A stretch of DNA of 64,000 nt from Polyangiaceae bacterium (lineage in GTDB: Bacteria; Myxococcota_A; Polyangia; Polyangiales; Polyangiaceae). Of this stretch, positions 11,365 through 19,843 are shown piece by piece. Under the pieces are notes generated by a model. That model worked only from the letters and a program-made list of their open reading frames with translations, was not told the DNA's origin and did not search any database. Every line of letters begins with the position of its first letter. The first letter of the stretch is position 1. Location of the stretch: positions 124,001 to 188,000 of the forward strand of contig JAHBVX010000007.1 in the NCBI GenBank assembly GCA_019637295.1, in the 5' to 3' direction. The translations under genes and the position numbers were made by a program.

Positions 11365-12762
11365 TCAGCGCTCCGGGCGGCGCAGCAGGCACGCGGCTCG
11401 CACCGCCGCGGCGACCTCGTTGGGTCGCCACGGCTTGAACACGTGCACGTCGGCGTCCGGCGGAGGGAGCTCGCCGTGAGCCGTGACCACGACCTGGGCC
11501 ATGGCGCCACCGCGGCCGACTCGCCCCGTCGCGTGTCCCCGCGTCGAGCCCGCAGGGAGCTGATCCGAGACCAGCACATGCGGTTGCTGCTCGAGTCGCG
11601 CACCGGCGCCCCCGCCCTTGCCTGCGCTCTCGACCTGGAAGCCTGCGCGCTGCAGCTCCACCACGAGGGCACGGCGCATGGACGGATCGTCGGCCACGAC
11701 CGCCACCCGGTGGTGGTCCGGCCGGAACGCGGGCAAGAACACCTCCGCGCGCACGCCCGAGCCCTCTCGTGGCAGCAGGGTCACGCTGCCGCCGTGATCG
11801 GTCACGATCTGCTGGGTGATGGCCAGGCCGAGGCCGGTGCCCTCGCCCGGAAGCTTGGTCGTCACGAAGGGCTCGAACACGCTGCCGAGCAGCTCAGGGG
11901 GGAGGCCGGGGCCGTCGTCCTCGACGACGATGCGCAGTCCGTCGGCCTCGACCTGCACCTGTAGCCAGACGTGCCCGCCGCCGCCGGCTGCCGCATCTAC
12001 GGCGTTGGACAGCAGGTTGAGCACCGCCTGCGAGATGCGCGTCGTGTCGTGCGGGACCGTCGCCGAGCTGGCGGGCTGCACGAGCAGCTCCACGCCTCGG
12101 TCCCGCGCGCGGGGGCGCACCATGCGCACCGCGCCGTCGAGAGCCTCCGTCGGCGAGGCGTCCCGCAGGGCCGGTCGCTCCCGCCGCGCGTAGCCGCAGA
12201 TGTGCTGGACGAAGGCGTGGATGCGATTGGCCGCCAGCCCCACGTCGCTGGCCCACTCGCCGAGCTCCTCGTCGCCGTGGCGCGCCGCCGCCTCCGCGAA
12301 GGCGCTGGCCGCGGCGCACACCACGCTGAGAGGGTTGTTGATCTCGTGCGCCATGCTCGCCGCGAGGCGGCCGATGGCGACCAACCGCTCGGAGTGCTCC
12401 AGTTGCCGGCGCAGCTCGAGGCGCTGCTGCTCGGACTGCGCGAGTCGCTGCTCCCGGGTGAGCAATTCTGCGACTTCGCCCGCATCGAAGGGCTTCGAGA
12501 TCGCGGAGACGCCCGGGCACGGCGCGCTCTCCGTCATGCGGTGTACTCGCGTCCAGGGCTGATGGCGCAGCACCTCGCGGATCAGCTCCTCGTACTCGTC
12601 CACCGCAGCGTCTGCCACGAGCACCTGCGGCGCAGCGTCCGAGATGCGTGCGCGCGCAGCCTCGATGGTGGACTCCGTCCACACGATTTGACCCGAGCGG
12701 CGGAGCGCGAAGCTCAGCGCGTCGGCGGCCAGGCCGTCCACGGTCAGGATGCCGACGCTCAC
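11365..12762 (-). CDS. Hybrid sensor histidine kinase with two receiver domains
   Basis: 465 residues from a GTG whose GTGA overlaps the FHA gene stop. Order: N-terminal receiver-like domain (acceptor D51, lysine K90 in ISKPF), a short coiled coil (about 100-130), HisKA with MAHEINNP (H139), an HATPase domain (N box LLSNAVDAA, EDDGPGL, GEGTGLGL), then a C-terminal receiver (VVADDPS, acceptor D400, FKPW lysine). No membrane span is present, so it is cytoplasmic. The frame extends upstream within the FHA gene but that part is a shadow. Coupling to an FHA protein suggests input from phosphothreonine signalling. The target regulator is not in the window. Confidence 0.85.
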   Translation of the reverse strand: MSVGILTVDGLAADALSFALRRSGQIVWTESTIEAARARISDAAPQVLVADAAVDEYEELIREVLRHQPWTRVHRMTESAPCPGVSAISKPFDAGEVAELLTREQRLAQSEQQRLELRRQLEHSERLVAIGRLAASMAHEINNPLSVVCAAASAFAEAAARHGDEELGEWASDVGLAANRIHAFVQHICGYARRERPALRDASPTEALDGAVRMVRPRARDRGVELLVQPASSATVPHDTTRISQAVLNLLSNAVDAAAGGGGHVWLQVQVEADGLRIVVEDDGPGLPPELLGSVFEPFVTTKLPGEGTGLGLAITQQIVTDHGGSVTLLPREGSGVRAEVFLPAFRPDHHRVAVVADDPSMRRALVVELQRAGFQVESAGKGGGAGARLEQQPHVLVSDQLPAGSTRGHATGRVGRGGAMAQVVVTAHGELPPPDADVHVFKPWRPNEVAAAVRAACLLRRPER

Positions 12763-13370
12763 GTCACCCCCGGCAGAGCGAGCGCCCGTCGCACGTTCTC
12801 GGCCCAGGCAGCGCGGGCCTCGGCCGGGCTCCAGCCCTCCACCCGCTCGAGGGCCGTCAGCACCCGGGCCCGCTGAGCCTCGCTGAGCGGCCCGGTCCGC
12901 TCGCACTGCCGCATCAGGCTGTCGAGCAGGCTGACCACCGCCAGGGCAGCGGCCTCGGCCGAGAGGGCGTCGGAGCGCTCCAGCAGCATCTCGAGCAGCT
13001 CCAGCAGGTCGAGCCGAGTACGGGTGGTCTCCTCGCTCAGCTCGGCGAAGCTGCCCCGTCCGCCGGTCTCGCACTGGGAGCGCACCGGGGTCTCGCCCAC
13101 CTGCAGCTCCAGCACGTCGGCGCCGACCCGGATGCGATCCCCAGGGGCCAGCAGCCGCGGCCCCAAGAGTCGGTGATCGTTGACGAAGGTGCCGTGGGTG
13201 CTGCCCAGGTCCGTGAGCACGAGGCCCTCGGGGGTGTTGCGCAGGGTGCAGTGCTTGCGCGACGCCAGCTCGTTGCTCAGCACGATGGTGCAGTAGGCGC
13301 TGCGGCCGATGAGCGTCTCCTCACGGCGGATCGGGAACCGCGTTCCTTTGAAGCGCAGCCAGTGCATCAA
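12759..13370 (-). CDS. FHA-domain protein
   Basis: 203 residues. The N-terminal half is a forkhead-associated domain that binds phosphothreonine: LIGRSAYCTIVL, SRKHC and DLGSTHGTFVND are the canonical GR, S..H and GT.VN elements (about residues 20-66). The C-terminal half is helical, Leu/Glu-rich and unrecognised. It starts at tandem ATG codons and its stop overlaps the start of the hybrid histidine kinase, so the two are made together and probably act together. It lies 65 bp downstream of the amidase gene on the same strand. Inferred role: adaptor linking Ser/Thr kinase signals to a two-component pathway. Confidence 0.85.
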   Translation of the reverse strand: MMHWLRFKGTRFPIRREETLIGRSAYCTIVLSNELASRKHCTLRNTPEGLVLTDLGSTHGTFVNDHRLLGPRLLAPGDRIRVGADVLELQVGETPVRSQCETGGRGSFAELSEETTRTRLDLLELLEMLLERSDALSAEAAALAVVSLLDSLMRQCERTGPLSEAQRARVLTALERVEGWSPAEARAAWAENVRRALALPGVT

Positions 13371-13435
13371 CTAGGAGTAACGGCCGCTCCGCGCAGGACT
13401 TGAGGGGAAGCTCCTCGGCGGGCTGAGGCCCGCGC

Positions 13436-14992
13436 TCAGCCGGGCTCGACCGGGGTGTGCGGGAACTCGGCGCTGGCGCGGGCGCCATCCTCCACGGCGA
13501 TCATGGCTGCTAGCACCTGGTGTTCGTGGAACGGCCGGCCCACGATCTGAACGCCCACGGGCAAGCCCACGCTCCCTCGCTGGATGTCGCGCGCGCTGCG
13601 GTCGAGGCGATCCCTCAGCTCGCTGCGCTCCGTCTCGTGGTCCCGCACCCGGGTGACGGGCACGACGCCCGCGGGGAAGTTCAGCACGTTGTAGCGCATG
13701 GAGTACTGGGCGCCCAGCGTGAAGTCGGCGGAGGCGCCGTGCTGCGGCGCTGCGGTGGCGAAGGCTGGGCACAGCACCAGATCGAGTCGCTGCTCGGTCC
13801 AGTCCTGCAGCTCGACGCGGCGCAGCTCGGCGCGCTCTCGGGTCAGCGCCCACAGCGTCTCGACGGACTTCTCGCCCACCGCGTCGAGCATGTCCGCGGT
13901 GCGGCCCTCCCCGAGTCCGCGCAGCAGGGCCACCAGCGTGCGTCGCGCGGCGTTGGGCAGGCGCGCGATCTGGTGCAGCTTGCGCAAGGGCACGATCACC
14001 TCCTCGCCGCGGGCGGCCTCGCGGATGAGCTTGCCGCCGTCCGCGCTCGCGACCGCGTAGAACAGCCAGGTGACCCGGCGGACGTTCCGCGGCTCCACCT
14101 CGACGAGCTCGGCGCCCGCGCGGGACAGGTGCTCCGCGGCCTCACGCACCGCGCGCCGCACGCTCTCCGCTGGGGTGAGCACGCCGTTGCCCTCGTAGAA
14201 CCCGACGCGGAGCTTGTCGAGCTCCACCGTGGCGGGGTCGGGCACCGGCAGCGGTGGGACGAAGGGATCGTAGTTGGCGTGGCTCGCGGGCGGGAGGCCG
14301 CGAAACAGCAGCGCGACGTCGCGCGCCGTGCGCGCGATGGGTCCTACCTGGGACCGAATCGTCTCTTGGCCGGCGATCACTGCGCGGCTGCCGATGTTCG
14401 ACCAGCGATGCTCGGTGGCCTTGAGTGCGGCCACGCCGGTGAAGCTGGCCGGGATGCGCAGCGAGCCGCCGATGTCGGTGCCGATGCCCAGCGCGCTGCT
14501 GCCGCTCGCGATGGCAGCGGACTCGCCACCGCTCGACCCGCCCGGAGCGCGCTCGAGCGCCCAGGGGTTGTTGGTCGTGCCGTACACGTAGTTCGTCGTC
14601 TCCGCGCTGAGCAGCGACTGGGGCACGTTGGTCTTGCCCAGGATCACCGCGCCCGCGTCGCGCGCGACGCTGACCACCACCGCGTCACGCTCCACCCGCT
14701 CGTCACGCCGGGAGAGGAAGCCGAGGGTGACGCGCGTGCCGCGCACCTCCAGGTTCTCCTTGATGCTGAGGGGCAGGCCCAGGAGCGGGCCGCGCTCGCC
14801 AGCGGCGAGCCGCTCGTCCGCGCGCTCGGCGGCGGCTCGCGCCTCCGCGTCCAGCGTCTCGACCCAAGCGCCGAGCTTGCCGTCGACGGCATGCCGGCGC
14901 TCGATCAGCGCGTCGACGATCTCACGGGCGGACAGCTCGCGGCGGTCGAGGGCCGCGCGCAGCTCGGTGGCGCTGAGACGAGGGATGGTCAC
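13436..14992 (-). CDS. Amidase (amidase-signature family, FAAH-like)
   Basis: 518 residues hydrolysing a carboxamide bond. The Ser-cisSer-Lys triad is visible: Lys in LPLSIKEN, Ser in PGGSSGGESAA and the nucleophile Ser in GTDIGGSLRIPA. A C-terminal block with NFPAGVVPV and GLPVGVQIVG is typical of the family. The length and internal sequence favour a fatty-acid-amide-hydrolase-like enzyme over GatA, even though gatB occurs elsewhere in the window; a GatA role would be expected next to gatC or gatB. Substrate unknown. It lies 34 bp downstream of mutY on the same strand. Confidence 0.88.
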   Translation of the reverse strand: MTIPRLSATELRAALDRRELSAREIVDALIERRHAVDGKLGAWVETLDAEARAAAERADERLAAGERGPLLGLPLSIKENLEVRGTRVTLGFLSRRDERVERDAVVVSVARDAGAVILGKTNVPQSLLSAETTNYVYGTTNNPWALERAPGGSSGGESAAIASGSSALGIGTDIGGSLRIPASFTGVAALKATEHRWSNIGSRAVIAGQETIRSQVGPIARTARDVALLFRGLPPASHANYDPFVPPLPVPDPATVELDKLRVGFYEGNGVLTPAESVRRAVREAAEHLSRAGAELVEVEPRNVRRVTWLFYAVASADGGKLIREAARGEEVIVPLRKLHQIARLPNAARRTLVALLRGLGEGRTADMLDAVGEKSVETLWALTRERAELRRVELQDWTEQRLDLVLCPAFATAAPQHGASADFTLGAQYSMRYNVLNFPAGVVPVTRVRDHETERSELRDRLDRSARDIQRGSVGLPVGVQIVGRPFHEHQVLAAMIAVEDGARASAEFPHTPVEPG

Positions 14993-15026
14993 GTCGGGGA
15001 CGTATAGCGCGAGCGGCCGGGTGTCG

Positions 15027-16139
15027 TCACTCGCCGAGCGCGCGGGCGATCTTGGCGTGCGCGGCGGGCAGTGGATGATTCGAGAGGTCGCGCACGGACA
15101 CCCAGCGCGGCGCCGCGTCGAGCTGCTGCAGCTCGAGGCTCGCCGCCGCGAAGGCGTGGGCCTCGAGGGTGATCGAGAAGCGGGTGACCGCGTGGCGCAC
15201 GACGACGAGTCGGCCCTGGTGGGTCGCTCGGCTCGCGAGCAGCCGTCCCGCGATGCGCGCTGCCACGCGCGCGGGCGCGCGCCCCCGGGGATGCTCCGCG
15301 CTTGGGAACTGCCAGAGCCCCGCCCAACGCGGCGCGCTGTGGGGCAGCTGCACCAGCAGCACTCGACTGCCGCGACGCACCACCGCCGCAGCCATGTGTA
15401 CTGCCTCGCTCTTGGGGCGGGGCCGCGGGGCGGGGAACCGGTCGACCGCGCCCTGGGCGAAGGCGGCGCAATCGCGCCGGATGGGACAGCTCCCGCAGTC
15501 TGCGCTTCGCGGGCGGCACACGGTGGCGCCGAGCTCCATCACGGCCTGGTTGAAGTCGCCCGGTCGCCCCCGGTCGAGCAGCGCGCTGGCCGCGGCCGCG
15601 ACGCGAGCCTCGAAGCTCGACTGCCCGGGGTGACCCTCGAGCGCGAGCAGCCGTGCGAGCACGCGCTTGACGTTGCCGTCGACGACGGCTGCGGGCCGCC
15701 CGAAGGCGATGCTCGCGACGGCCGCGGCGGTGTACGCCCCCACGCCGGGCAGGGCCGAAAGCGCCGTCACCTGGCTCGGTAAGGCGCCGCCGTGCCGTTC
15801 GAGCAGCACGCGGGCGGCGGCGTGGAGGTTCCGGGCGCGCGAGTAGTAGCCGAGGCCAGCCCAGGCGAGCAGCACCTCCTGCTCGTCCGCTTCCGCGAGT
15901 GCGGCGGCGGTAGGGAAGCGCCGCATCCAGCGCTCGAAGTAGGGGATGACGGTGGCGACCTGGGTCTGCTGCAGCATCGCCTCGCTGACCCAGATCGCGT
16001 ACGGGTCGGCGGTCTCGCGCCACGGGAGCCGCCGACCCTGCGAGTCGTACCAGGCGAGCAAGGCACGTCGCAGGCGGCCGGCGCGGGTCGGGCCGAGCTC
16101 AGCGGATGGCGTCGACGCTGGCTTCCCACTCTTTGCCAT
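15027..16139 (-). CDS. mutY: A/G-specific adenine DNA glycosylase
   Basis: 370 residues. Removes adenine mispaired with 8-oxoguanine. The HhH-GPD core shows SEAMLQQTQV with the catalytic Glu, the hairpin LPGVGAYTAAAV and the catalytic Asp in VVDGNVKR. The [4Fe-4S] loop has the expected C-X6-C-X2-C-X5-C spacing (CRPRSADCGSCPIRRDC). A C-terminal NUDIX-like domain for 8-oxoG recognition follows from about residue 245. The ATG lies 41 bp inside the upstream GFA gene; I see no better start between there and the conserved RRLPWR motif. All features of an active MutY are present. Confidence 0.95.
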   Translation of the reverse strand: MAKSGKPASTPSAELGPTRAGRLRRALLAWYDSQGRRLPWRETADPYAIWVSEAMLQQTQVATVIPYFERWMRRFPTAAALAEADEQEVLLAWAGLGYYSRARNLHAAARVLLERHGGALPSQVTALSALPGVGAYTAAAVASIAFGRPAAVVDGNVKRVLARLLALEGHPGQSSFEARVAAAASALLDRGRPGDFNQAVMELGATVCRPRSADCGSCPIRRDCAAFAQGAVDRFPAPRPRPKSEAVHMAAAVVRRGSRVLLVQLPHSAPRWAGLWQFPSAEHPRGRAPARVAARIAGRLLASRATHQGRLVVVRHAVTRFSITLEAHAFAAASLELQQLDAAPRWVSVRDLSNHPLPAAHAKIARALGE

Positions 16140-16491
16140 CGAAGGGGTCCACTCGGAACCGTCGGGCTGCGCCGTCGTCCAGGCAGCGGACGTTGACGTC
16201 GACTTGGTCGGGGTGTGATCGCGGCGTATAGAACGGATGAATGCCGCACACGCTGCAGAACGTGTGCGCGGCGATAGCCGTGTTGAAGCGATACGTGGTC
16301 AAGACCTCTGCTCCGCTCAGCAGCTCGAATCGATCTTGCGGCACGATGCAGTGCAAGATCCCCTTCTTCTCGCAGATGGAGCAGTTACACTCGAGCGCTT
16401 CGAAGTGGAGCGGGCGAAAGCGAAAGCGTACTCGGCCGCAATGGCAGCCACCCTGCAGCCACTCGGAGTGCGGCTCGTCACCGGCGCTCAT
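16099..16491 (-). CDS. GFA/CENP-V family protein
   Basis: A 130-residue member of the glutathione-dependent formaldehyde-activating (GFA) fold. The zinc-binding cysteines are in GGCHCGRVRF, CNCSICEKKG and HTFCSVCGIHPFY, the standard pattern. Members are small cytosolic zinc proteins; only some act on S-hydroxymethylglutathione, so the reaction here is uncertain. Its ATG overlaps the stop of the MBL hydrolase upstream (ATGA) and its 3' end overlaps mutY by 41 bp, which ties three genes into one transcript. Pairing with a metallo-beta-lactamase-fold hydrolase would fit thiol-adduct detoxification, but that is inference. Confidence 0.9.
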   Translation of the reverse strand: MSAGDEPHSEWLQGGCHCGRVRFRFRPLHFEALECNCSICEKKGILHCIVPQDRFELLSGAEVLTTYRFNTAIAAHTFCSVCGIHPFYTPRSHPDQVDVNVRCLDDGAARRFRVDPFDGKEWEASVDAIR

Positions 16492-17330
16492 TCGGCGACC
16501 CCCATGCGTTCGCGGCAACGCTCCAGCTCGACCGGATCGTGAGCCGAGAAGACCCGCACGTCGGCGCCGTTCTCGCGGTGAAGGTCGCGAAGGCGTTGCT
16601 GATTCCTGCGCCGGGCCACGCTGTCGATCTCGACGATGCGCTGGAAGATGTCGAGCAGCGGTGGGCAACGCCGGCGATCCGGATCGAGCTCGCTGCGGTG
16701 GAAGTAGGCGTCCCCGGCGTGCAGGAGCCAGCCCGCGCCGGTGTCCAGCGCGACCCCGCTGTGCCCGCGGGTGTGGCCAATCAGCGGTACCAGGAGGATC
16801 TCCGGCGGCAGGCCGGCGAGGGCGGTCACCGCGTCGAAGCCGAACCAGCGCTCCCCGCTGGGACGATACAGCCGAAATGTCGGGTCGTGCGCCCACTGCA
16901 GCGGGCGATAGCGCAGCTTCTCGAGTCGCACGCGCGGGTGGATGGCCGCGTCGTGCTCGTCAGCGTGTACGTGCACCGTGGCCTTTGGAAAATCCGGCAG
17001 CCCGCCGGCGTGGTCCACGTCGAGGTGCGTGAGCACGATGTGCCGCACGTCGTCCCGGGAGAAGCCCAGGTCCTCGACCTGACGCGCCGCGGTCTCGTCC
17101 GCCGACAGCACGGGCCTCACGAAGGTCATGAACTCGCGGCCCAGGCGGCTGACCGGATGCTCCACGTCCTGCAGCCCCAACCCCGAATCGACCAGCACGA
17201 GCCCCTGGCTCGTCTCGATCAACAGGCAATGACAGATCAGCTCGGCTTGGCTCGTGGCCCGACCGCTGCCGCTCAGCAGGCGGCCCCCATAGGGGCACAG
17301 GGTTGCGCAGTTGAGGTGGTGGATCTTCAT
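16488..17330 (-). CDS. MBL-fold metallo-hydrolase
   Basis: 280 residues of the metallo-beta-lactamase fold. HLDVDHAGG (residues about 101-109) is the HXHXDH-type metal motif with the first His replaced by the family variant TH-L-D-VDH. IGHTRGHSGV supplies a further His and LLHAGDAYFH the bridging Asp. This subgroup resembles N-acyl-homoserine-lactone lactonases (AiiA-like) in the spacing of those motifs, but many homologues have other substrates. It is the first gene of a minus-strand run leading into the GFA protein and mutY. Function beyond metal-dependent hydrolysis is not assignable. Confidence 0.85.
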   Translation of the reverse strand: MKIHHLNCATLCPYGGRLLSGSGRATSQAELICHCLLIETSQGLVLVDSGLGLQDVEHPVSRLGREFMTFVRPVLSADETAARQVEDLGFSRDDVRHIVLTHLDVDHAGGLPDFPKATVHVHADEHDAAIHPRVRLEKLRYRPLQWAHDPTFRLYRPSGERWFGFDAVTALAGLPPEILLVPLIGHTRGHSGVALDTGAGWLLHAGDAYFHRSELDPDRRRCPPLLDIFQRIVEIDSVARRRNQQRLRDLHRENGADVRVFSAHDPVELERCRERMGVAE

Positions 17331-17472
17331 GAGTCACCGGGCGACGGAGGTCCGGGAGCAGCCACAGGCGGCGCGCGGGCCGACGCGCCCGAACCCTCGC
17401 ACGATTCGCCGGCGAACGACAGGGGTCCGGACCGCGCGCCGGGGGGCGTGCGAGAGCGCCGCGCGCCGCGCC

Positions 17473-17793
17473 TCAGAGGACGCGCGCGAGGTTCTCCACG
17501 GCGATGCGGCGGAGCTTCAGGTAGCGGTTGCGATCGACCACACGGCGCCGCAGCTCCTGCACGGTCGCTTCGCCCTCGACCCCGAAGATCGAGCGAAAGC
17601 GCGCGGGCCAATGGTGGAGCAGCGCGCTCAGCCAGGCAACGTGTGGCACGAGCTGCTCTGACGAGGCGCACGTCAGGACCTCGTCGACCGCCGCTCGAAG
17701 CTCGGCGTTGGCTGGGAAGGCGCCGCCGGCCGGCCGCGGCGGACCGATCGGAACACCGGCTCTGGCCAGCAAGGCGAGCGTTTCGACCGACAT
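17473..17793 (-). CDS. Small helical protein, unrecognised
   Basis: 106 residues from an ATG at 17793; the open frame continues upstream without family-like sequence. It is Ala/Leu/Arg-rich and predicted helical, with no signal peptide, membrane segment or motif I recognise; the C-terminal 35 residues are basic (LRRRVVDRNRYLKLRR). It is divergent from a nucleotidyltransferase-fold gene 99 bp away, an arrangement sometimes seen in two-component defence or toxin-antitoxin loci, but there is no direct evidence. The 142 bp between its stop and the MBL gene start show nothing recognisable. Confidence 0.45.
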   Translation of the reverse strand: MSVETLALLARAGVPIGPPRPAGGAFPANAELRAAVDEVLTCASSEQLVPHVAWLSALLHHWPARFRSIFGVEGEATVQELRRRVVDRNRYLKLRRIAVENLARVL

Positions 17794-17892
17794 CGCCGCC
17801 CAGCGTAGCGCTGCAGCGCGACCCCGTCGAGGCGCGGGCTCGGCATCGCTCGGTATCGCAGCGAGTCGTCTGCGTGGCGTCGGTGATCTAGG

Positions 17893-18414
17893 ATGACGGC
17901 CGTGACGGATCTGGATCGCGACGCCATCGAGCGCATCGTCCGCGCCATCGGCGACCGGCTGGCGGGCGAGTGGTTGATCGTCGGCGGCGCTGCGCTCGCC
18001 CTGTGGGTCACACCTAGACGGCTCACCGAGGACGTGGACGTGGTCGCGATGGTTCACACCGGAGGTGAGCGCCTGGCTCTGCTCGAGCTCGCGCACGACC
18101 TCGGGTTGCCCGTCGAGTCCGTCAACTCGGCCGCGGAGTTCTTCGTGCGACGCATCGAAGGCTGGGAGTCTCACCTCGAGCTCGTCTACCGGGGGAGGCT
18201 GAGCGCGGTGCATCGGCCGGATGCGACGCTGATGCTGCTGCTGAAGCTGGGGCGCCTATCGGAACGCGATCTCGACGACTGTCGGGCTGTGGTCGGTAGC
18301 GGTGCCCCGTTCGATGGCGAGCGCATCCAGCAGGCCATCACGGCGCTGCCCGCCACCGACGACGGCGCGCTGGGTGCGCGGCGCGAGGCCCTGCTGCGCC
18401 TGGCCAAGGGCTGA
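17893..18414 (+). CDS. Nucleotidyltransferase-fold protein (DUF6036/AbiEii-like)
   Basis: 173 residues. WLIVGGAALALW, followed by PRRLTEDVDVVAMV, matches the GG(x)A ... R.T.DiD pattern of minimal nucleotidyltransferases such as DUF6036 and AbiEii-type proteins, which transfer a nucleotide to RNA or protein. DVD supplies the metal-binding aspartates. The C-terminal half is helical and ends in RREALLRLAKG. In several genomes such proteins are toxin or antitoxin components. The nearest candidate partner is the divergent 106-residue ORF upstream. An isolated housekeeping role is also possible. Confidence 0.7.
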   Translation: MTAVTDLDRDAIERIVRAIGDRLAGEWLIVGGAALALWVTPRRLTEDVDVVAMVHTGGERLALLELAHDLGLPVESVNSAAEFFVRRIEGWESHLELVYRGRLSAVHRPDATLMLLLKLGRLSERDLDDCRAVVGSGAPFDGERIQQAITALPATDDGALGARREALLRLAKG

Positions 18415-18557
18415 GCCAGCGGAACCAGCGGTGGCCCGCCGACCAGCGCGCTGCGCGTCGTTCCCGCGGCAGACCGGCACTGGATCCATACCCTCGAGCC
18501 GTCCTCGCAGTTCGATTTCCATTATTCGCGGACTCCGCCTAAGCTCGCAGGCGACCC

Positions 18558-19670
18558 ATGCCGCCCTCGCTCGAGATCCCGCTCGAATCGGTCCGCACCG
18601 ACGGTTGGTTCGAGCGGATCGGGGAGGGGATCGGCAGCTTTCAAGCCCTGTGCGACATCATCGGGACGCGCTTCTTCGGCTTCGCGATGATCACCGGCGC
18701 GCGCATCACCGCGCTGACGGTGGACCGCCGCAACCCAGACAACACCTTGGTGGACTTCGTCGTGGGGCCGCCGGACGTCGAGGTCGACGAGGCTGACGCT
18801 CAGCGACTGACGCTGGCGGATTTTCGTCGCCGCCTCGTAGCTGCGCTGGTGATGGAGGAGCCGACGGGTCCAGCGCCGACGCGCGCCACCGACATCGAGG
18901 CGGTGCAGCTCTACATCGGGGTCCGCTACCTGCTGCTCGCGCCGCTCTACGGCTACAGCCTCACCCGCCTGCTTCTCGCCGACCGGGGCGCGACGCTGGC
19001 GCTCTCGCACGACGGTCTCGATCAGACCTTCGACCTCGACGAGTTTCGCTTCCGCATTCGCACCCACGTCCGTGAGGAGCTCGACCGCGTCCAGCGCCCG
19101 GGTGGCCGTGGGTCGATCGACCTCGGGCGCGTCGCGGAGGCCGAAGCGTTCGAGCAGAAGCGAGAGTGGCTGCGGATCGTGGAGCTGCTCGGCGCTTGGC
19201 CGGCGCCGCTCGCGATCTTCCTGCGCACGCCGGAGGGCCAGCTGCTCGGCGCCGAGAGCAAGGGGATGATCGCGCGGGGCCTCGGCAGCTTGGGGACGGC
19301 ATGCATCCAGCTGGGCGAGATCGAGAAGGGGGAGGAGGTGCTGCGGCTCGCCGTGCAGTACGCCGGGGACGGCCCCTCGGCGCCCGAGATCTTCGCCCGC
19401 CTCGGCGAGTCGATGGTGAAGGACGAGCGCTACGGCGAGGCCATCGGCCCCCTGCGTCGGGCCGTCAACCTGGGGGCGGACGGCGCGCGGGTGTGGCCGC
19501 TGCTGGCGGAGGCGTTTTCGGCGCGCGGGCGTCACGTCGCGGCCTATGCCGCCCTGGTCGAGGCCCGCGCCGCCGGAGTAGCCGAGGCCCGCCTGGAGCA
19601 GCTCGGCTCCCGCGTCGACCAGGCGCTAGGCAGCCCGCTGCAGGCGTGGAAGGCCCTCGTCGAGGGGTAA
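18558..19670 (+). CDS. TPR-containing protein of unknown function
   Basis: 370 residues, cytoplasmic by composition. The N-terminal 200 residues are not recognised. Residues about 230-350 are helical repeats of TPR type (LGSLGTACIQLGEIEKGEEV, FARLGESMVKDERYGEAI, WPLLAEAFSARGRHVAAYA). A short hydrophobic patch near residues 120-140 (YLLLAPLYGYSL) is too weak for a confident membrane span. It precedes the complex I genes by 173 bp, but a possible terminator hairpin at 19687 suggests separate transcription. TPRs usually mediate protein-protein contacts; the partner is unknown. Confidence 0.7.
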   Translation: MPPSLEIPLESVRTDGWFERIGEGIGSFQALCDIIGTRFFGFAMITGARITALTVDRRNPDNTLVDFVVGPPDVEVDEADAQRLTLADFRRRLVAALVMEEPTGPAPTRATDIEAVQLYIGVRYLLLAPLYGYSLTRLLLADRGATLALSHDGLDQTFDLDEFRFRIRTHVREELDRVQRPGGRGSIDLGRVAEAEAFEQKREWLRIVELLGAWPAPLAIFLRTPEGQLLGAESKGMIARGLGSLGTACIQLGEIEKGEEVLRLAVQYAGDGPSAPEIFARLGESMVKDERYGEAIGPLRRAVNLGADGARVWPLLAEAFSARGRHVAAYAALVEARAAGVAEARLEQLGSRVDQALGSPLQAWKALVEG

Positions 19671-19686
19671 CTCGTCGAAATGACGA

Positions 19687-19715
19687 GAAAAGCCCGCCCG
19701 CTGCAGCCGCTTTTC
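19687..19715 (+). terminator. Possible intrinsic terminator before nuoA
   Basis: Arms GAAAAGC (19687-19693) and GCTTTTC (19709-19715) can pair, with the T-run inside the right arm followed by CCCC. It lies 16 bp after the TPR gene stop. The stem is only 7 bp, so the call is weak. The remaining gap to nuoA (19716-19843) is GC-rich with a GGAG-type ribosome site near 19832. Confidence 0.3.
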
Positions 19716-19843
19716 CCCCTGGGCCGCGCCGGCCGCCCTGTGGTAGAGGGCAGGCGACCCGTCGCGGGCTGAATTCCTGCGGCGGGCCCGCCCGGGCGCT
19801 CGGGCTGGAATTGACCGCGCGCCCGCACCCTCCGGAGCTCACG

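Noticed and set aside
13436-14992. Amidase as GatA
   Set aside because: Not next to gatB or gatC, and the sequence beyond the triad fits FAAH-like amidases better.
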